Source: CALVLD01 sp964467585 (lineage in GTDB: Bacteria > Bacillota > Clostridia > Christensenellales > CAG-138). Taken from it: DNA of 64,000 bases. Shown one piece after another: positions 6,941-20,060 of the stretch. The notes under the pieces were generated by a model, which did not search any database, was not told the origin of the DNA, and saw nothing but the letters and a program-made list of their open reading frames with translations. Location: contig CAYXRF010000003.1 in assembly GCA_964467585.1 (NCBI GenBank), positions 91,166-155,165 on the forward strand. Reading direction: 5' to 3'. The translations under genes and the position numbers were made by a program. Every line of letters starts with the position of its first letter. Within the stretch, counting starts at the first letter, position 1.

Positions 6941-8383
6941 ATGTCAAAGATCAAGCTTTACGGTGGTGGGAGCATCCCTGTTGAGATGCATCGTGTTTCC
7001 ACCGTGCGAAGTATCAGACTGATATCACCCACGGAGCGCGTTGCCGCTCTTGATCGCGCAGGCAACTGCTCGTATAATCTGCGCTCATCGGATGTTTTTA
7101 TCGATATGCTGACGGACAGCGGCTTCAACGCGATGAGCGATGCGCAGGCGGGTGCATTTCATGTTGCCGATTACGCCTATGCGGGCGGCGATGGCTATTA
7201 TCGCATGGCTGATGAGATAAAAGAGATTTTGAATAAGGATTATTTTGTTCCCGTGCATCAGGGCAGGGCTTGTGAGCATATGCTTGCGCGTGCCTTTGTT
7301 CACGAGGGCGACATTGTTCCCACAAACTTCCACTTTGGCACATTCCGCACCCAAACAATGCTTATGGGCGGCTCGGTGGTTGAGATGCTTGCCGACAAGG
7401 GGCGCGTAACAACCGGAAGCGACCCGTTCAAGGGTGATTTTGACATTGAGCGGCTCACCGCTCTGTTTAACGACACGCCGAAGGAGCGTATTCCGTTCCT
7501 CCGCATTGAGGCGGGCACAAACCTTATCGGCGGTCAGCCGATTTCAATGGATAACATACTTGAGGTTTCCTCTCTGTGCCGCGCACGCGGAGTGCGTGTT
7601 GTGCTGGACATGAGCCTTGTTATGGACAATCTGCACTTCATCAAAACACGCGATGAGAAGCGGCGCAGCATGTCTATCCGCGAAATAACGCTTGAAATGG
7701 CTAACGCAGCGGACATCATCTATTTTTCCGGGCGTAAGCTGGGCTTTGCACGCGGCGGCGGCATCTGCACCAATAACGAGTCTGATTTCAAGGCAATTCG
7801 CTCTCTTGTGAGCTGCTATGAGGGCTTCCCCACATTTGGCGGCATGAGCAGCGCTGAGCTTGAGGTTATGCGCGTGGGGCTTGCGGAAACAATGGATGAA
7901 AACGTTGTTTCTCAGGGGCCTGACTTTATTGAATTTATGGTATCGGAGTTTACAAAGCGCGGAGTGCCTGTCGTCACCCCCGCAGGTGGACTTGGCTGTC
8001 ATATTGACGCCGACAGATTTTGCTCGCACCTGTCCCGCGATGATTTTAGAGGCGTTGCCCTTGCTGCGGCAATATACCTTGTAAGCGGCGCACGCGGGAT
8101 GGAGCGCGGTGCGTCCAGCGAACAGCCTGCGCCCATCGGTGTTGTATCCGTTGCGCCAATGGAGCTTGTTCGGCTTGCCGTGCCACGCCGCGTGTACACA
8201 CTGTCGCACATCATATATGTGATTGACCGTGTAACGTGGCTGTATGAACATCGTCAGCTTATCGGCGCTATGCGTTGGGAGGATGAAACCGTGCAAAAGC
8301 ACAGCTTCACCGACAATCTTCTGCCCGTTGGCAACTGGCGCGAACGTCTTGTTGAGGAGTTTAGCAAGGCTGAGCTTGAGTGA
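6941..8383 (+). CDS. Tyrosine phenol-lyase/tryptophanase-like PLP beta-eliminating lyase
   Basis: Member of the fold-type I beta-eliminating lyases, which split amino acids into pyruvate, ammonia and a leaving group. At 480 residues it is family size. Recognisable landmarks are DSGFNAMSDAQ, YAYAGGDGYY (PLP-stacking Tyr), NLIGGQP (Asn), FSGRKLGF (PLP Lys as second basic residue, family form SGKKD) and ELVRLAVPRRVY (substrate carboxylate Arg). The family's D-A-T-R loop reads D-M-S-L, so Asp is kept but Arg is lost, and the residue after the PLP Lys is Leu instead of Asp. Substrate specificity is therefore likely changed. The start has AAGGAG 6 nt upstream, and a terminator follows at 8497. Confidence 0.82.
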   Translation: MSKIKLYGGGSIPVEMHRVSTVRSIRLISPTERVAALDRAGNCSYNLRSSDVFIDMLTDSGFNAMSDAQAGAFHVADYAYAGGDGYYRMADEIKEILNKDYFVPVHQGRACEHMLARAFVHEGDIVPTNFHFGTFRTQTMLMGGSVVEMLADKGRVTTGSDPFKGDFDIERLTALFNDTPKERIPFLRIEAGTNLIGGQPISMDNILEVSSLCRARGVRVVLDMSLVMDNLHFIKTRDEKRRSMSIREITLEMANAADIIYFSGRKLGFARGGGICTNNESDFKAIRSLVSCYEGFPTFGGMSSAELEVMRVGLAETMDENVVSQGPDFIEFMVSEFTKRGVPVVTPAGGLGCHIDADRFCSHLSRDDFRGVALAAAIYLVSGARGMERGASSEQPAPIGVVSVAPMELVRLAVPRRVYTLSHIIYVIDRVTWLYEHRQLIGAMRWEDETVQKHSFTDNLLPVGNWRERLVEEFSKAELE

Positions 8384-8496
8384 ACAAACGCGTGAGTGCT
8401 TATGAGATGTCGCCCATCCTTTTTAGGGGACGCACTATTGCTTGTGACGCATATACAAACGTGCTTTGCTGTTAAAACAAATTATTCTTCGTTTAT

Positions 8497-8525
8497 TCGG
8501 ACGCTGTCATGCGTCCGATTTTTTA
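8497..8525 (+). terminator. Terminator behind the tryptophanase-like gene
   Basis: Perfect 8-bp stem tcggacgc/gcgtccga with a 6-nt loop, followed directly by TTTTTT. Confidence 0.88.
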
Positions 8526-8562
8526 TACAAAATACTCATCCTAACAAAAATGCAAATTAGGA

Positions 8563-8591
8563 TTGTATAATCGTCTGTTTTGCTTTATAAT
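8563..8591 (+). promoter_or_regulatory. Promoter of the aldo/keto reductase pair
   Basis: TTGTAT (8563-8568), 17 nt and TATAAT (8586-8591), about 40 nt before the start codon. Confidence 0.65.
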
Positions 8592-8631
8592 GCAATCAAA
8601 AATATGGCTTTTGTATTGAAAGGAGAACGCG

Positions 8632-9756
8632 TTGTTGAATTTATTTGGGGATAAGAAATTTGGTTTTGGATGCATGCGCCTGCCCATGCTGAACGGAGAC
8701 GTTGACACAACGGAGATGAACAAAATGGTGGACGCTTTTATCGAGAGCGGCTTCTGCTATTTTGACACTGCCCACGGTTATCTTGGCGGCAAAAGTGAAA
8801 CGGCACTTAAAAAATGTCTTGCCTCCCGTTATCCGAGGGATCGCTTTATCCTCACAGACAAGCTGACAAACTCATATTTCAAATGTGAGGCGGATATTCG
8901 CCCTCTTTTCAAAAGTCAGCTTGCAGCCTGCGGCGTTGATTATTTCGATTTTTATCTTATGCATGCTCAAAATGCCGAAGCATATGAGTATTTCAAAAAG
9001 AATCACGCATACGAAACCGCATTCGCGCTGAAGGCGGAGGGCAAGATTGTTCATGTCGGCATTTCATTCCACGACAAGGCAACTGTTTTGGATAGGATTC
9101 TTTCGGAATATCCCTCCATTGAGGTTGTTCAGATACAGTTCAACTATATGGATTATGACGATCCTTCTGTTGAAAGCGGCAAGTGCCTTGAGGTCTGCAA
9201 AAAGCACGGCAAGCCCGTTATAGTGATGGAGCCTGTTAAGGGCGGCAACCTTGCCAAGCTTCCCGACGACGCCGCGGCGGCGCTGGACGCGCTGCACGGC
9301 GGCAGTCACGCAAGCTATGCTCTGCGCTATGTGGCAGGCTTTGACGGGATTGAAATGATACTTTCAGGCATGAGCAGCTTGGAGCAAATGCTCGACAACA
9401 TTTCGTTTATGTCAAGCTGCAAGCCGCTTGACGCTGCCGAGACGGATGCTGTAATGCGTGTAAAGGAGCTGTTCCGTGCTAAAAAATTGATACCCTGTAC
9501 CGCCTGTCGTTACTGCACGGACGGATGTCCCAAGCACATATCCATTCCGGATCTGTTCGCCTGTTTTAACGCAAAAATGGCGTTTCACGACTGGAACGCA
9601 GATTATTATTACGGAGAGGTTCACACGAAGAACGGCGGCAAGGCTTCGGACTGCATAAAGTGCGGAAGCTGTGAAAAGGCATGTCCGCAGCATTTGCCGA
9701 TACGGATTCTTCTTGAGGATGTTGTAAAGGAGTTTGAAAGAAATGAGCAAATTTAA
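8632..9756 (+). CDS. Aldo/keto reductase with C-terminal 2x[4Fe-4S] ferredoxin domain
   Basis: Probable NAD(P)H- or ferredoxin-linked carbonyl reductase. The 374-residue chain has an AKR barrel with the full catalytic tetrad recognisable: Asp in YFDTAHGY, Tyr at the end of the same motif, Lys in LTDKL and His in YLMHA. It is followed by two clusters, CTACRYCTDGCP and CIKCGSCEKACP (both CxxCxxCxxxCP), in the last 65 residues. The start is TTG (8632, or the adjacent TTG at 8635) with AAAGGAG upstream. It overlaps the next reductase by 14 nt, so both are made together. The substrate is unknown. Confidence 0.88.
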   Translation: MLNLFGDKKFGFGCMRLPMLNGDVDTTEMNKMVDAFIESGFCYFDTAHGYLGGKSETALKKCLASRYPRDRFILTDKLTNSYFKCEADIRPLFKSQLAACGVDYFDFYLMHAQNAEAYEYFKKNHAYETAFALKAEGKIVHVGISFHDKATVLDRILSEYPSIEVVQIQFNYMDYDDPSVESGKCLEVCKKHGKPVIVMEPVKGGNLAKLPDDAAAALDALHGGSHASYALRYVAGFDGIEMILSGMSSLEQMLDNISFMSSCKPLDAAETDAVMRVKELFRAKKLIPCTACRYCTDGCPKHISIPDLFACFNAKMAFHDWNADYYYGEVHTKNGGKASDCIKCGSCEKACPQHLPIRILLEDVVKEFERNEQI

Positions 9757-10867
9757 CAATACGATGGAATACAGAAAGCTTGCTCACGGGAAAGAGAACG
9801 AACGCTTCAGCGTGTTGGGGCTTGGCACAGGCGGGCTGCAGGATGCGCCTGAGGCCGAAATTGAATTGACAATCCGCACGGCAATCGCGCACGGTATCAA
9901 CTTTTTTGACCTCTGCGCGGGTGGAAAAAGCGTTTATGCTCCCTTTGGACGTGCGATAGCCGATTGCAGGGAGAATGTGTTTTTTCAGATGCATTTCGGA
10001 GCTGTGTATAACGAAAACGGTGAATACGGCTGGTCGCGCAAGCTTGACGAGATTAAAAGTATGTTCGAGTGGGAGCTTAAAACGCTAAACACGGACTATA
10101 CGGACATGGGCTTTCTTCATTGCGTTGATGAGGACGATGACTTTGACGACATTGAAGCCTCCGGAATATTCGACTATGTACGCGCATTGAAGTCAAGCGG
10201 GGTGGTGCGTCACATTGGCTTTTCATCCCATACGCCGTCTGTGGCAAACCGCATATTGGATACGGGCGTTATCGATATGATGATGTTTTCAATCAATCCC
10301 GCATATGATTTTGAAAAGGGCGATTCGCTTGGCGTCGGCACCGTGCTTGAGCGCGCCGAGCTTTTTCGCCGCTGTGAAAAGGACGGAGTGGGCATTTCAG
10401 TTATGAAGCCCTTCTGCGCGGGACAGCTTCTTGATGAAAAGACCTCCCCATTTAACACCGCGCTTACAAAATATCAATGCCTGCAATATGTGCTGGATCG
10501 TCCCGGCGTGCTTTGCGCCGTGCCCGGTGTGCGCGGCATAAGCGACTTAAACGCACTGCTGGGCTTTGTTGACGCCTCTGCTGCGGAACGTGACTATTCG
10601 ATAATTGGCTCGTTCACAAATGAGACGGCGGCGGGCAACTGCGTGTACTGCAATCACTGTATGCCCTGTCCCGCAGGAATCGATGTTGGTCTGGTAAACA
10701 AGTATTACGACTTGACGCTTGCAGGCGACAGGCTTGCCGCAGGTCACTATGATAAGCTGGGCAAAAATGCAAGCGATTGTCTCTGCTGCGGGCATTGCGA
10801 CGATCGATGTCCCTTTGGCGTGAGTCAAAGCAAAAGAATGGCGGAGATTGCCCGTTATTTCGGCTGA
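9743..10867 (+). CDS. Aldo/keto reductase-like ferredoxin protein with degenerate active site
   Basis: Second reductase-type protein (374 residues from ATG 9743; AAGGAG lies 10 nt upstream, while an in-frame TTG at 9734 has no room for a ribosome site). The barrel is kept, and so are the Asp (FFDLCAGGKS) and the His (FLHCVDE). The position of the catalytic Tyr is deleted, and the Lys strand reads FFQMHFG with His in place of Lys. C-terminal clusters are CVYCNHCMPCP and CLCCGHCDDRCP. It may be an electron-transfer or regulatory partner of the upstream reductase, or use another mechanism. The overlap with the first gene supports a joint function. Confidence 0.85.
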   Translation: MSKFNNTMEYRKLAHGKENERFSVLGLGTGGLQDAPEAEIELTIRTAIAHGINFFDLCAGGKSVYAPFGRAIADCRENVFFQMHFGAVYNENGEYGWSRKLDEIKSMFEWELKTLNTDYTDMGFLHCVDEDDDFDDIEASGIFDYVRALKSSGVVRHIGFSSHTPSVANRILDTGVIDMMMFSINPAYDFEKGDSLGVGTVLERAELFRRCEKDGVGISVMKPFCAGQLLDEKTSPFNTALTKYQCLQYVLDRPGVLCAVPGVRGISDLNALLGFVDASAAERDYSIIGSFTNETAAGNCVYCNHCMPCPAGIDVGLVNKYYDLTLAGDRLAAGHYDKLGKNASDCLCCGHCDDRCPFGVSQSKRMAEIARYFG

Positions 10868-10970
10868 TTTTTTAGTTGCGGGTGCAATTGCGTTTTGCCG
10901 ATGAATTACCTTCCCACGGATTTTTGCGTGGGGTCAATCCGCAAATAACACCCGTTTTACTTTGCAATCC

Positions 10971-11015
10971 CAAAAAACACACAAACCCCGTACCTTTTTT
11001 AAGGCTGCGGGGTTT
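10971..11015 (-). terminator. Terminator behind the membrane protein downstream of rpoC
   Basis: On the minus strand AAACCCCG pairs with CGGGGTTT around a loop with its own short AAGG/CCTT-type pairing, followed by TGTGTGTTTTTT. It ends the transcript that may begin at rpoB. The gap 10868-11058 holds nothing else. Confidence 0.75.
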
Positions 11016-11058
11016 GTTGATTGTCTGTGCATTTAATTCAGCTTTGACAGGCATTCCG

Positions 11059-11835
11059 CTAATTGTCATCGCTCTCGGTTGTGTCGTTGGGATCCGCAAT
11101 GTTTGCGTGGGGATTGGAATAAACGCCCGTTGTGCGGCGATTCTTTGCAAAAACCATTTTGGTTACATTTGACTTGCCGTCAAACAGTATCCTCCACCCA
11201 TCCTTGAGCAGCGCGGCAATTATCGGATTTTGCGCCATGTTAAGCTCCATAGATTTTGAAAAGGAGTTGATAAGAAGCATCCGCACAAGAAAGCCAATGC
11301 CGACGCCCGCGCCGACAATCAGCAAAAACAGTCCGAACGGAGCCCACGCGCCAATCTGATATATGCTTTTGTAAATTGTGTTGTTTGAAGCGATAATCAG
11401 CGCGGCAACCGCAAAAACAAGACCTATCACGGTTGGCAAAAACTCAATCATGCGGTAGCGTGCGCGGCATTTTTTGCAGGCGGAAATCTGTATCGGCAGA
11501 AGCATGCCCATGCCCTTGTCGTCCTTGCGCTTTTTGCCTATCCTGAATGTCCAATTGCCGTGAGGCTCGTCCTTTGTCATATCGAACAGCGCATAGCATT
11601 CCGTCTGCCCCGCCTCGCCCTTTTCGGGCTTGCAGAGACGGCAGGTGTTTGACGTGTAGAGGGATGTAATTGTATCCTCCGGCGCGGAGGCGCGCAGCGT
11701 TTCAAGCGCGTCCTTCAGCCGCTGCTGGTCTCTTACGCCCATGCCTGTAACAAAGCAGTTAAGACAGCCCTCCGTGTTGAGAAATTTGCATTCCGCCGAG
11801 CCGTAAAGCTCGCACTCTGTATTTTCGGTTTTCAT
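11059..11835 (-). CDS. Cysteine-rich membrane protein of unknown function
   Basis: I do not recognise a family. The 258-residue chain begins with a Cys-rich soluble part (CELYGSAEC, CLNC, CRLC and, near 118-122, CKKC), which could hold one or two zinc sites. Two transmembrane helices follow at about 131-150 and 163-188, and then a charged cytoplasmic tail. The start at 11835 has GGAGG 8 nt upstream. It begins 66 nt after rpoC, with a hairpin but no T-run between, so it may be transcribed by read-through from rpoBC. Confidence 0.7.
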   Translation of the reverse strand: MKTENTECELYGSAECKFLNTEGCLNCFVTGMGVRDQQRLKDALETLRASAPEDTITSLYTSNTCRLCKPEKGEAGQTECYALFDMTKDEPHGNWTFRIGKKRKDDKGMGMLLPIQISACKKCRARYRMIEFLPTVIGLVFAVAALIIASNNTIYKSIYQIGAWAPFGLFLLIVGAGVGIGFLVRMLLINSFSKSMELNMAQNPIIAALLKDGWRILFDGKSNVTKMVFAKNRRTTGVYSNPHANIADPNDTTESDDN

Positions 11836-11855
11836 ATTGTATGCCTCCTATAAGG

Positions 11856-11893
11856 CATCGGCGCAGATGGGGCAAATGCCCTCCGCGCCGATG
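11856..11893 (-). promoter_or_regulatory. Stem-loop between rpoC and the downstream membrane protein
   Basis: Perfect 9-nt arms (catcggcgc/gcgccgatg) with an inner gggc-aaat-gccc stem. No T-run follows on the minus strand, and the next gene's AGGAGG begins just after it, so it may be an mRNA stability or processing element rather than a terminator. Confidence 0.6.
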
Positions 11894-11901
11894 AAATTTG
11901 T

Positions 11902-14900
11902 TTAGTTGTTTGTGCCGACGCTTACTTCAACGTTGCGATACCGCTTTAGCCCAACGCCTGCGGGTATCAGCTTGCCGATAATGACATTTTCTTTAAGCCC
12001 GACAAGCGGATCGACCTTGCCCTTGATTGCTGCCTCGGTAAGCACGCGGGTAGTCTCTTGGAAGCTTGCGGCGGAGAGGAACGAATCCGTTGCCAATGCG
12101 GACTTGGTTATGCCCAGCAGCTTGCGTTTTGCAACGGCAGGCTGCCCGCCGCTTTCGATAACGGCCTCGTTCTCGCGCTCAAAGCGGAAGATATCTATAA
12201 ATTCTCCCGGCAGGAGGTTGGTGTCGCCCGCTTCTTCAATCTGAACCTTTCTGAGCATCTGGCGGATAATAACCTCGATATGCTTATCGGATATTTCAAC
12301 GCCCTGCAAACGATATACGGACTGAACCTCACGCAGCATATATGCCTGCACGCCCTTCACGCCCTTGATTTTGAGTATGTCGTGCGGATTGACGGAGCCC
12401 TCTGTAAGCTCGTCGCCCGCTTCCACAAAGTCGTTTTCGTGAACCTTGAGCTTTGAACCGAACGGAATAAGGTACTTTTCAACCTCGCCCTCATCGTTGG
12501 AAATAACCGCTTCAGTCTTTTTGCCGTCAGTCTTTATCTGAACCTTGCCATAAATCTCTGTGATTACGGCAAGACCCTTTGGCTTGCGTGCCTCAAAAAT
12601 TTCTTCCACGCGGGGAAGACCGTGCGTAATATCCTCGGATGTGGAAATACCGCCCGTATGGAATGTACGCATTGTAAGCTGCGTGCCAGGCTCGCCTATC
12701 GCCTGTGCGGCGATTATGCCGACCGCCTCGCCAATGTCAACCTGACTGCCCGTTGCAAGGTTGTTGCCATAGCACTTTGTGCAGACGCCGTTTTCGCAGC
12801 GGCAGGTGAACACTGTGCGTATTTCAACCGCAGTAATGCCCGCGGCAATAATCGCATCGCGTATCTCGTATGTGATAAGCTCATTTGCACCGACAATCAG
12901 CTCGCCCGTTTCGGGGTGATGAATCTCCTTAACGGTGTAGCGTCCAAGGATTCGGTCGCCCAAAGGCTCGATAGGCTTATCGCCCTCGCCAATCTGGGTG
13001 ACTACCATGCCCTTGACGGGTTCGCCGCGCTCGGCAAAGCAATCCTGCTCGCGTACTATGACGTTGTGTGAAACGTCAACAAGACGACGAGTAAGATAAC
13101 CGGAGTCCGCCGTGCGCAGAGCGGTGTCGGCAAGACCCTTTCTTGAGCCGTGGGAGCTTATGAAGAACTCCAGAACGGAAAGCCCCTCGCGGAAGTTTGA
13201 ACGAATAGGAACCTCAATGGTTTGACCGCTTGTATCCGCCATAAGGCCACGCATACCTGCAAGCTGACGAATCTGTGCGGTTGAACCGCGGGCGCCTGAG
13301 TTTGCCATCATGTAAATTGGGTTAATGGGACTGAGCTTGCTCATAAGAGCATCAGTGACCTGACCCGTTGTGCGCTCCCACACGGTGATAATCTTTTTGC
13401 GGCGATCATCCCGTGAGAGCAGACCCATGTGGTAAAGCTCGTCTATCTTTGCGCACTCGCCATCCGCGTCCGCAAGCAGCTGCTTTTTCTCCTCAGGGAC
13501 GGTGATATCGCGGAAGCCTACGGTTATGCCGCCCTTTGTGGAATAGCTGAAGCCAAGCTTTTTGATGCGGTCAAGCACCTCGCTTGTGATTGTTGGACCA
13601 TGCTTGCGATAGCAGAAATCCACAATCCTTCCAAGGTCTTTTTTGACGACAAGCTTATCCACCTCAAGCTTAAACATATCATCAACGGTATCCCTGTGCT
13701 TTACAAAGCCAAGGTCCTGAGGAACAGCGTTGTTAAATATCACACGTCCTATTGAGGTATCCACAATCTTGCGATATGTATTGCCCTCAAATTCTCTCTC
13801 AAGACGAATTTTTACAAGCGCGTGAAGCGACAGACTGCCCGTTTGATACGCCATAATCGCCTCGGCTTCGCTGGAATACGCCTTGCCCTCACCGTGATGC
13901 ATACGGCGCAGCGTTGGATTCATCAAAAATTCCGTAATCTGCTTTTCGTCATAATCGCTGCCTTCGCAGGCGGCAATAAGCGCCTGCGCCTTTTCGCGCA
14001 CGGCAGTCTCATAATCAATTGCCGCGAACATTTCGGTTGATTCATTGTTGGAAAGCAGATCGTTTACCGCTTGGTTAACGCTGACGTCCGAAAGCTCGGT
14101 ATGCTTCATAAGCATATCGGCAATGGAGGTGCGCATCCATTCGTTTAATTCGTCACTTCTAAGCGTGAGATAGTAGCATCCCATTACCATATCCTGAGTT
14201 GGGCAGACAACGGGCTTGCCATCCTGCGGCTTGAGTATGTTGTTTGCCGCAAGCATAAGGAAGCGCGCCTCCGCCTGCGCCTCAACGGAAAGTGGAACGT
14301 GAACAGCCATCTGGTCGCCGTCAAAGTCCGCGTTGTAAGCGGTGCAGGCAAGCGGAGGCAGCTTAAGCGCCCTGCCCTCAACAAGAACGGGTTCAAACGC
14401 CTGTATGCCCAGCCTGTGCAGCGTTGGCGCACGGTTCAGCAGAACGGGATGATCCTTTATGACGCCCTCAAGCACGTCCCAAACCTCGGGACGGACGCGC
14501 TCAACCATGCGTTTTGCGGACTTGATATTGTGAGCATAGCCAAGCTCTGTGAGCTTTTTCATCACAAACGGCTTGAAAAGCTCAAGCGCCATCTCTTTTG
14601 GCAGACCGCATTGATACATTTTGAGCTCAGGACCGACGACTATAACGGAACGTCCGGAATAGTCAACGCGCTTGCCCAAAAGATTCTGACGGAATCTGCC
14701 CTGCTTGCCGCGCAGCATATCCGAAAGCGACCTCAACGGACGGTTGCCGGGGCCTGTAACTGCCCTGCCGCGCCTGCCGTTGTCTATCAACGCGTCAACA
14801 GCCTCTTGAAGCATACGTTTTTCGTTGCGCACGATGATATCGGGAGCGCGAAGCTCCAGCAGCCTCTTAAGGCGATTGTTGCGGTTTATCACCCTGCGGT

Positions 14901-15675
14901 ACAGGTCGTTTAGATCGCTTGTGGCGAACCTTCCGCCGTCAAGCTGAACCATAGGACGCAGATCGGGCGGAATAACGGGAACGCAGTCCAGAATTATCCA
15001 TTCGGGCTTGTTGCCGCTTTTAATGAAGGCTTCAATTACCTCAAGACGTTTAATGGCGTTTGTGCGCTTTTGCCCCGATGAGGACTCAACCTCCTCACGA
15101 AGCTCCTTTTCGGTTTTGTCAAGGTCAATCTGCATAAGCAGCTCCTTGATAGCCTCCGCGCCCATGCCCGCACGGAAAGCCCTCGGTCCAAACTCCGCCT
15201 GAGCGTCACGGTATTCTTTATCGGTTAAAAGCTGCTTGTATTCAAGGGAGGTTTTGCCGGGATCCGTCACAACGAATGCGGCAAAGTAAAGCACACGCTC
15301 CAATGAACGCGGGCTCATGTCCAGCAGCATTTTCATGCGGCAGGGCAATCCCTTAAAGTACCATATGTGGGATACGGGAGCGGCAAGCTCTATATGACCC
15401 ATGCGCTCACGGCGAACATTCGCACGCGTGACCTCAACGCCGCACTTGTCGCACACAACGCCCTTGTAGCGTATGCGCTTATAGCGACCGCAGTGGCACT
15501 CCCAATCCTTTGTCGGCCCGAATATTCTTTCGCAAAAGAGTCCGTCTCTTTCGGGCTTGAGGGTTCTATAATTGATGGTCTCGGGCTTTTTGACCTCGCC
15601 ATGCGACCACTCTCTAATCTTTTCGGGCGACGCAAGCCCTATCTGTATAGCGTCGAAATTGGTCAGTTCAAACAA
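11902..15675 (-). CDS. rpoC: DNA-directed RNA polymerase subunit beta'
   Basis: Largest subunit of RNA polymerase and holder of the catalytic Mg. The 1257-residue chain shows the N-terminal zinc site (CHCGRYKRIRYKGVVCDKC, about 60-78), the active-site NADFDGDQMAVH (about 448-459), the trigger-loop and bridge-helix region, and the second zinc site (CRCENGVCTKCYG). The start is TTG at 15675 with AAGGGAG upstream, giving MFELTNFDAIQIGLASPE, the usual Gram-positive N-terminus. It lies 68 nt after rpoB in the same operon. Nothing is broken or missing. Confidence 0.99.
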   Translation of the reverse strand: MFELTNFDAIQIGLASPEKIREWSHGEVKKPETINYRTLKPERDGLFCERIFGPTKDWECHCGRYKRIRYKGVVCDKCGVEVTRANVRRERMGHIELAAPVSHIWYFKGLPCRMKMLLDMSPRSLERVLYFAAFVVTDPGKTSLEYKQLLTDKEYRDAQAEFGPRAFRAGMGAEAIKELLMQIDLDKTEKELREEVESSSGQKRTNAIKRLEVIEAFIKSGNKPEWIILDCVPVIPPDLRPMVQLDGGRFATSDLNDLYRRVINRNNRLKRLLELRAPDIIVRNEKRMLQEAVDALIDNGRRGRAVTGPGNRPLRSLSDMLRGKQGRFRQNLLGKRVDYSGRSVIVVGPELKMYQCGLPKEMALELFKPFVMKKLTELGYAHNIKSAKRMVERVRPEVWDVLEGVIKDHPVLLNRAPTLHRLGIQAFEPVLVEGRALKLPPLACTAYNADFDGDQMAVHVPLSVEAQAEARFLMLAANNILKPQDGKPVVCPTQDMVMGCYYLTLRSDELNEWMRTSIADMLMKHTELSDVSVNQAVNDLLSNNESTEMFAAIDYETAVREKAQALIAACEGSDYDEKQITEFLMNPTLRRMHHGEGKAYSSEAEAIMAYQTGSLSLHALVKIRLEREFEGNTYRKIVDTSIGRVIFNNAVPQDLGFVKHRDTVDDMFKLEVDKLVVKKDLGRIVDFCYRKHGPTITSEVLDRIKKLGFSYSTKGGITVGFRDITVPEEKKQLLADADGECAKIDELYHMGLLSRDDRRKKIITVWERTTGQVTDALMSKLSPINPIYMMANSGARGSTAQIRQLAGMRGLMADTSGQTIEVPIRSNFREGLSVLEFFISSHGSRKGLADTALRTADSGYLTRRLVDVSHNVIVREQDCFAERGEPVKGMVVTQIGEGDKPIEPLGDRILGRYTVKEIHHPETGELIVGANELITYEIRDAIIAAGITAVEIRTVFTCRCENGVCTKCYGNNLATGSQVDIGEAVGIIAAQAIGEPGTQLTMRTFHTGGISTSEDITHGLPRVEEIFEARKPKGLAVITEIYGKVQIKTDGKKTEAVISNDEGEVEKYLIPFGSKLKVHENDFVEAGDELTEGSVNPHDILKIKGVKGVQAYMLREVQSVYRLQGVEISDKHIEVIIRQMLRKVQIEEAGDTNLLPGEFIDIFRFERENEAVIESGGQPAVAKRKLLGITKSALATDSFLSAASFQETTRVLTEAAIKGKVDPLVGLKENVIIGKLIPAGVGLKRYRNVEVSVGTNN

Positions 15676-15743
15676 TTTTTACTCCCTTCCGACTGTGGGT
15701 CTGTCCAGTTTGGTAAACGATCGTTTGGCAGATTTTTGCCGCC

Positions 15744-19721
<3,978 letters not shown>

Positions 19722-19930
19722 CTGTTCACTCCTTCTCTGCGATAGCTCGCGTGCGAGTATTCGAGTAGTTTGTAATATCGTTGGAGTCCGCCCGTATACA
19801 GAAACCCATGTATAGTGTTCCCATATGCGTGGAAGATAATGCCGCCATCCCCTAAAACACCCAAATTAAGATGAAATAATGAGCATCGTCCACAAGAGGC
19901 GCATTTTACTCCATAGTAACACAGTTTTAC

Positions 19931-19959
19931 ATTCTACCAGTCGGACGTCAAATTGTCAA
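19931..19959 (-). promoter_or_regulatory. Sigma-A promoter of rpoBC
   Basis: On the minus strand TTGACA (19954-19959), 17 nt and TAGAAT (19931-19936). The predicted leader before rpoB is about 200 nt (19722-19924). I see no terminator-like hairpin or known leader motif in it. Confidence 0.85.
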
Positions 19960-20021
19960 TATGCGAAATTGGTTCATCATGAAATATATTTGCCAATATA
20001 TGCCCATATGACATTTCATTT

Positions 20022-20030
20022 TGGTATAAT
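20022..20030 (+). promoter_or_regulatory. Extended -10 promoter of the nucleotidyltransferase gene
   Basis: TGGTATAAT carries the extended TG plus a perfect TATAAT. The -35 region is poor, which is common for extended -10 promoters. The start codon is 31 nt downstream, behind GGAGGTG. Confidence 0.65.
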
Positions 20031-20060
20031 GCAAAATATATAGGCTTTCGGAGGTGTTAT

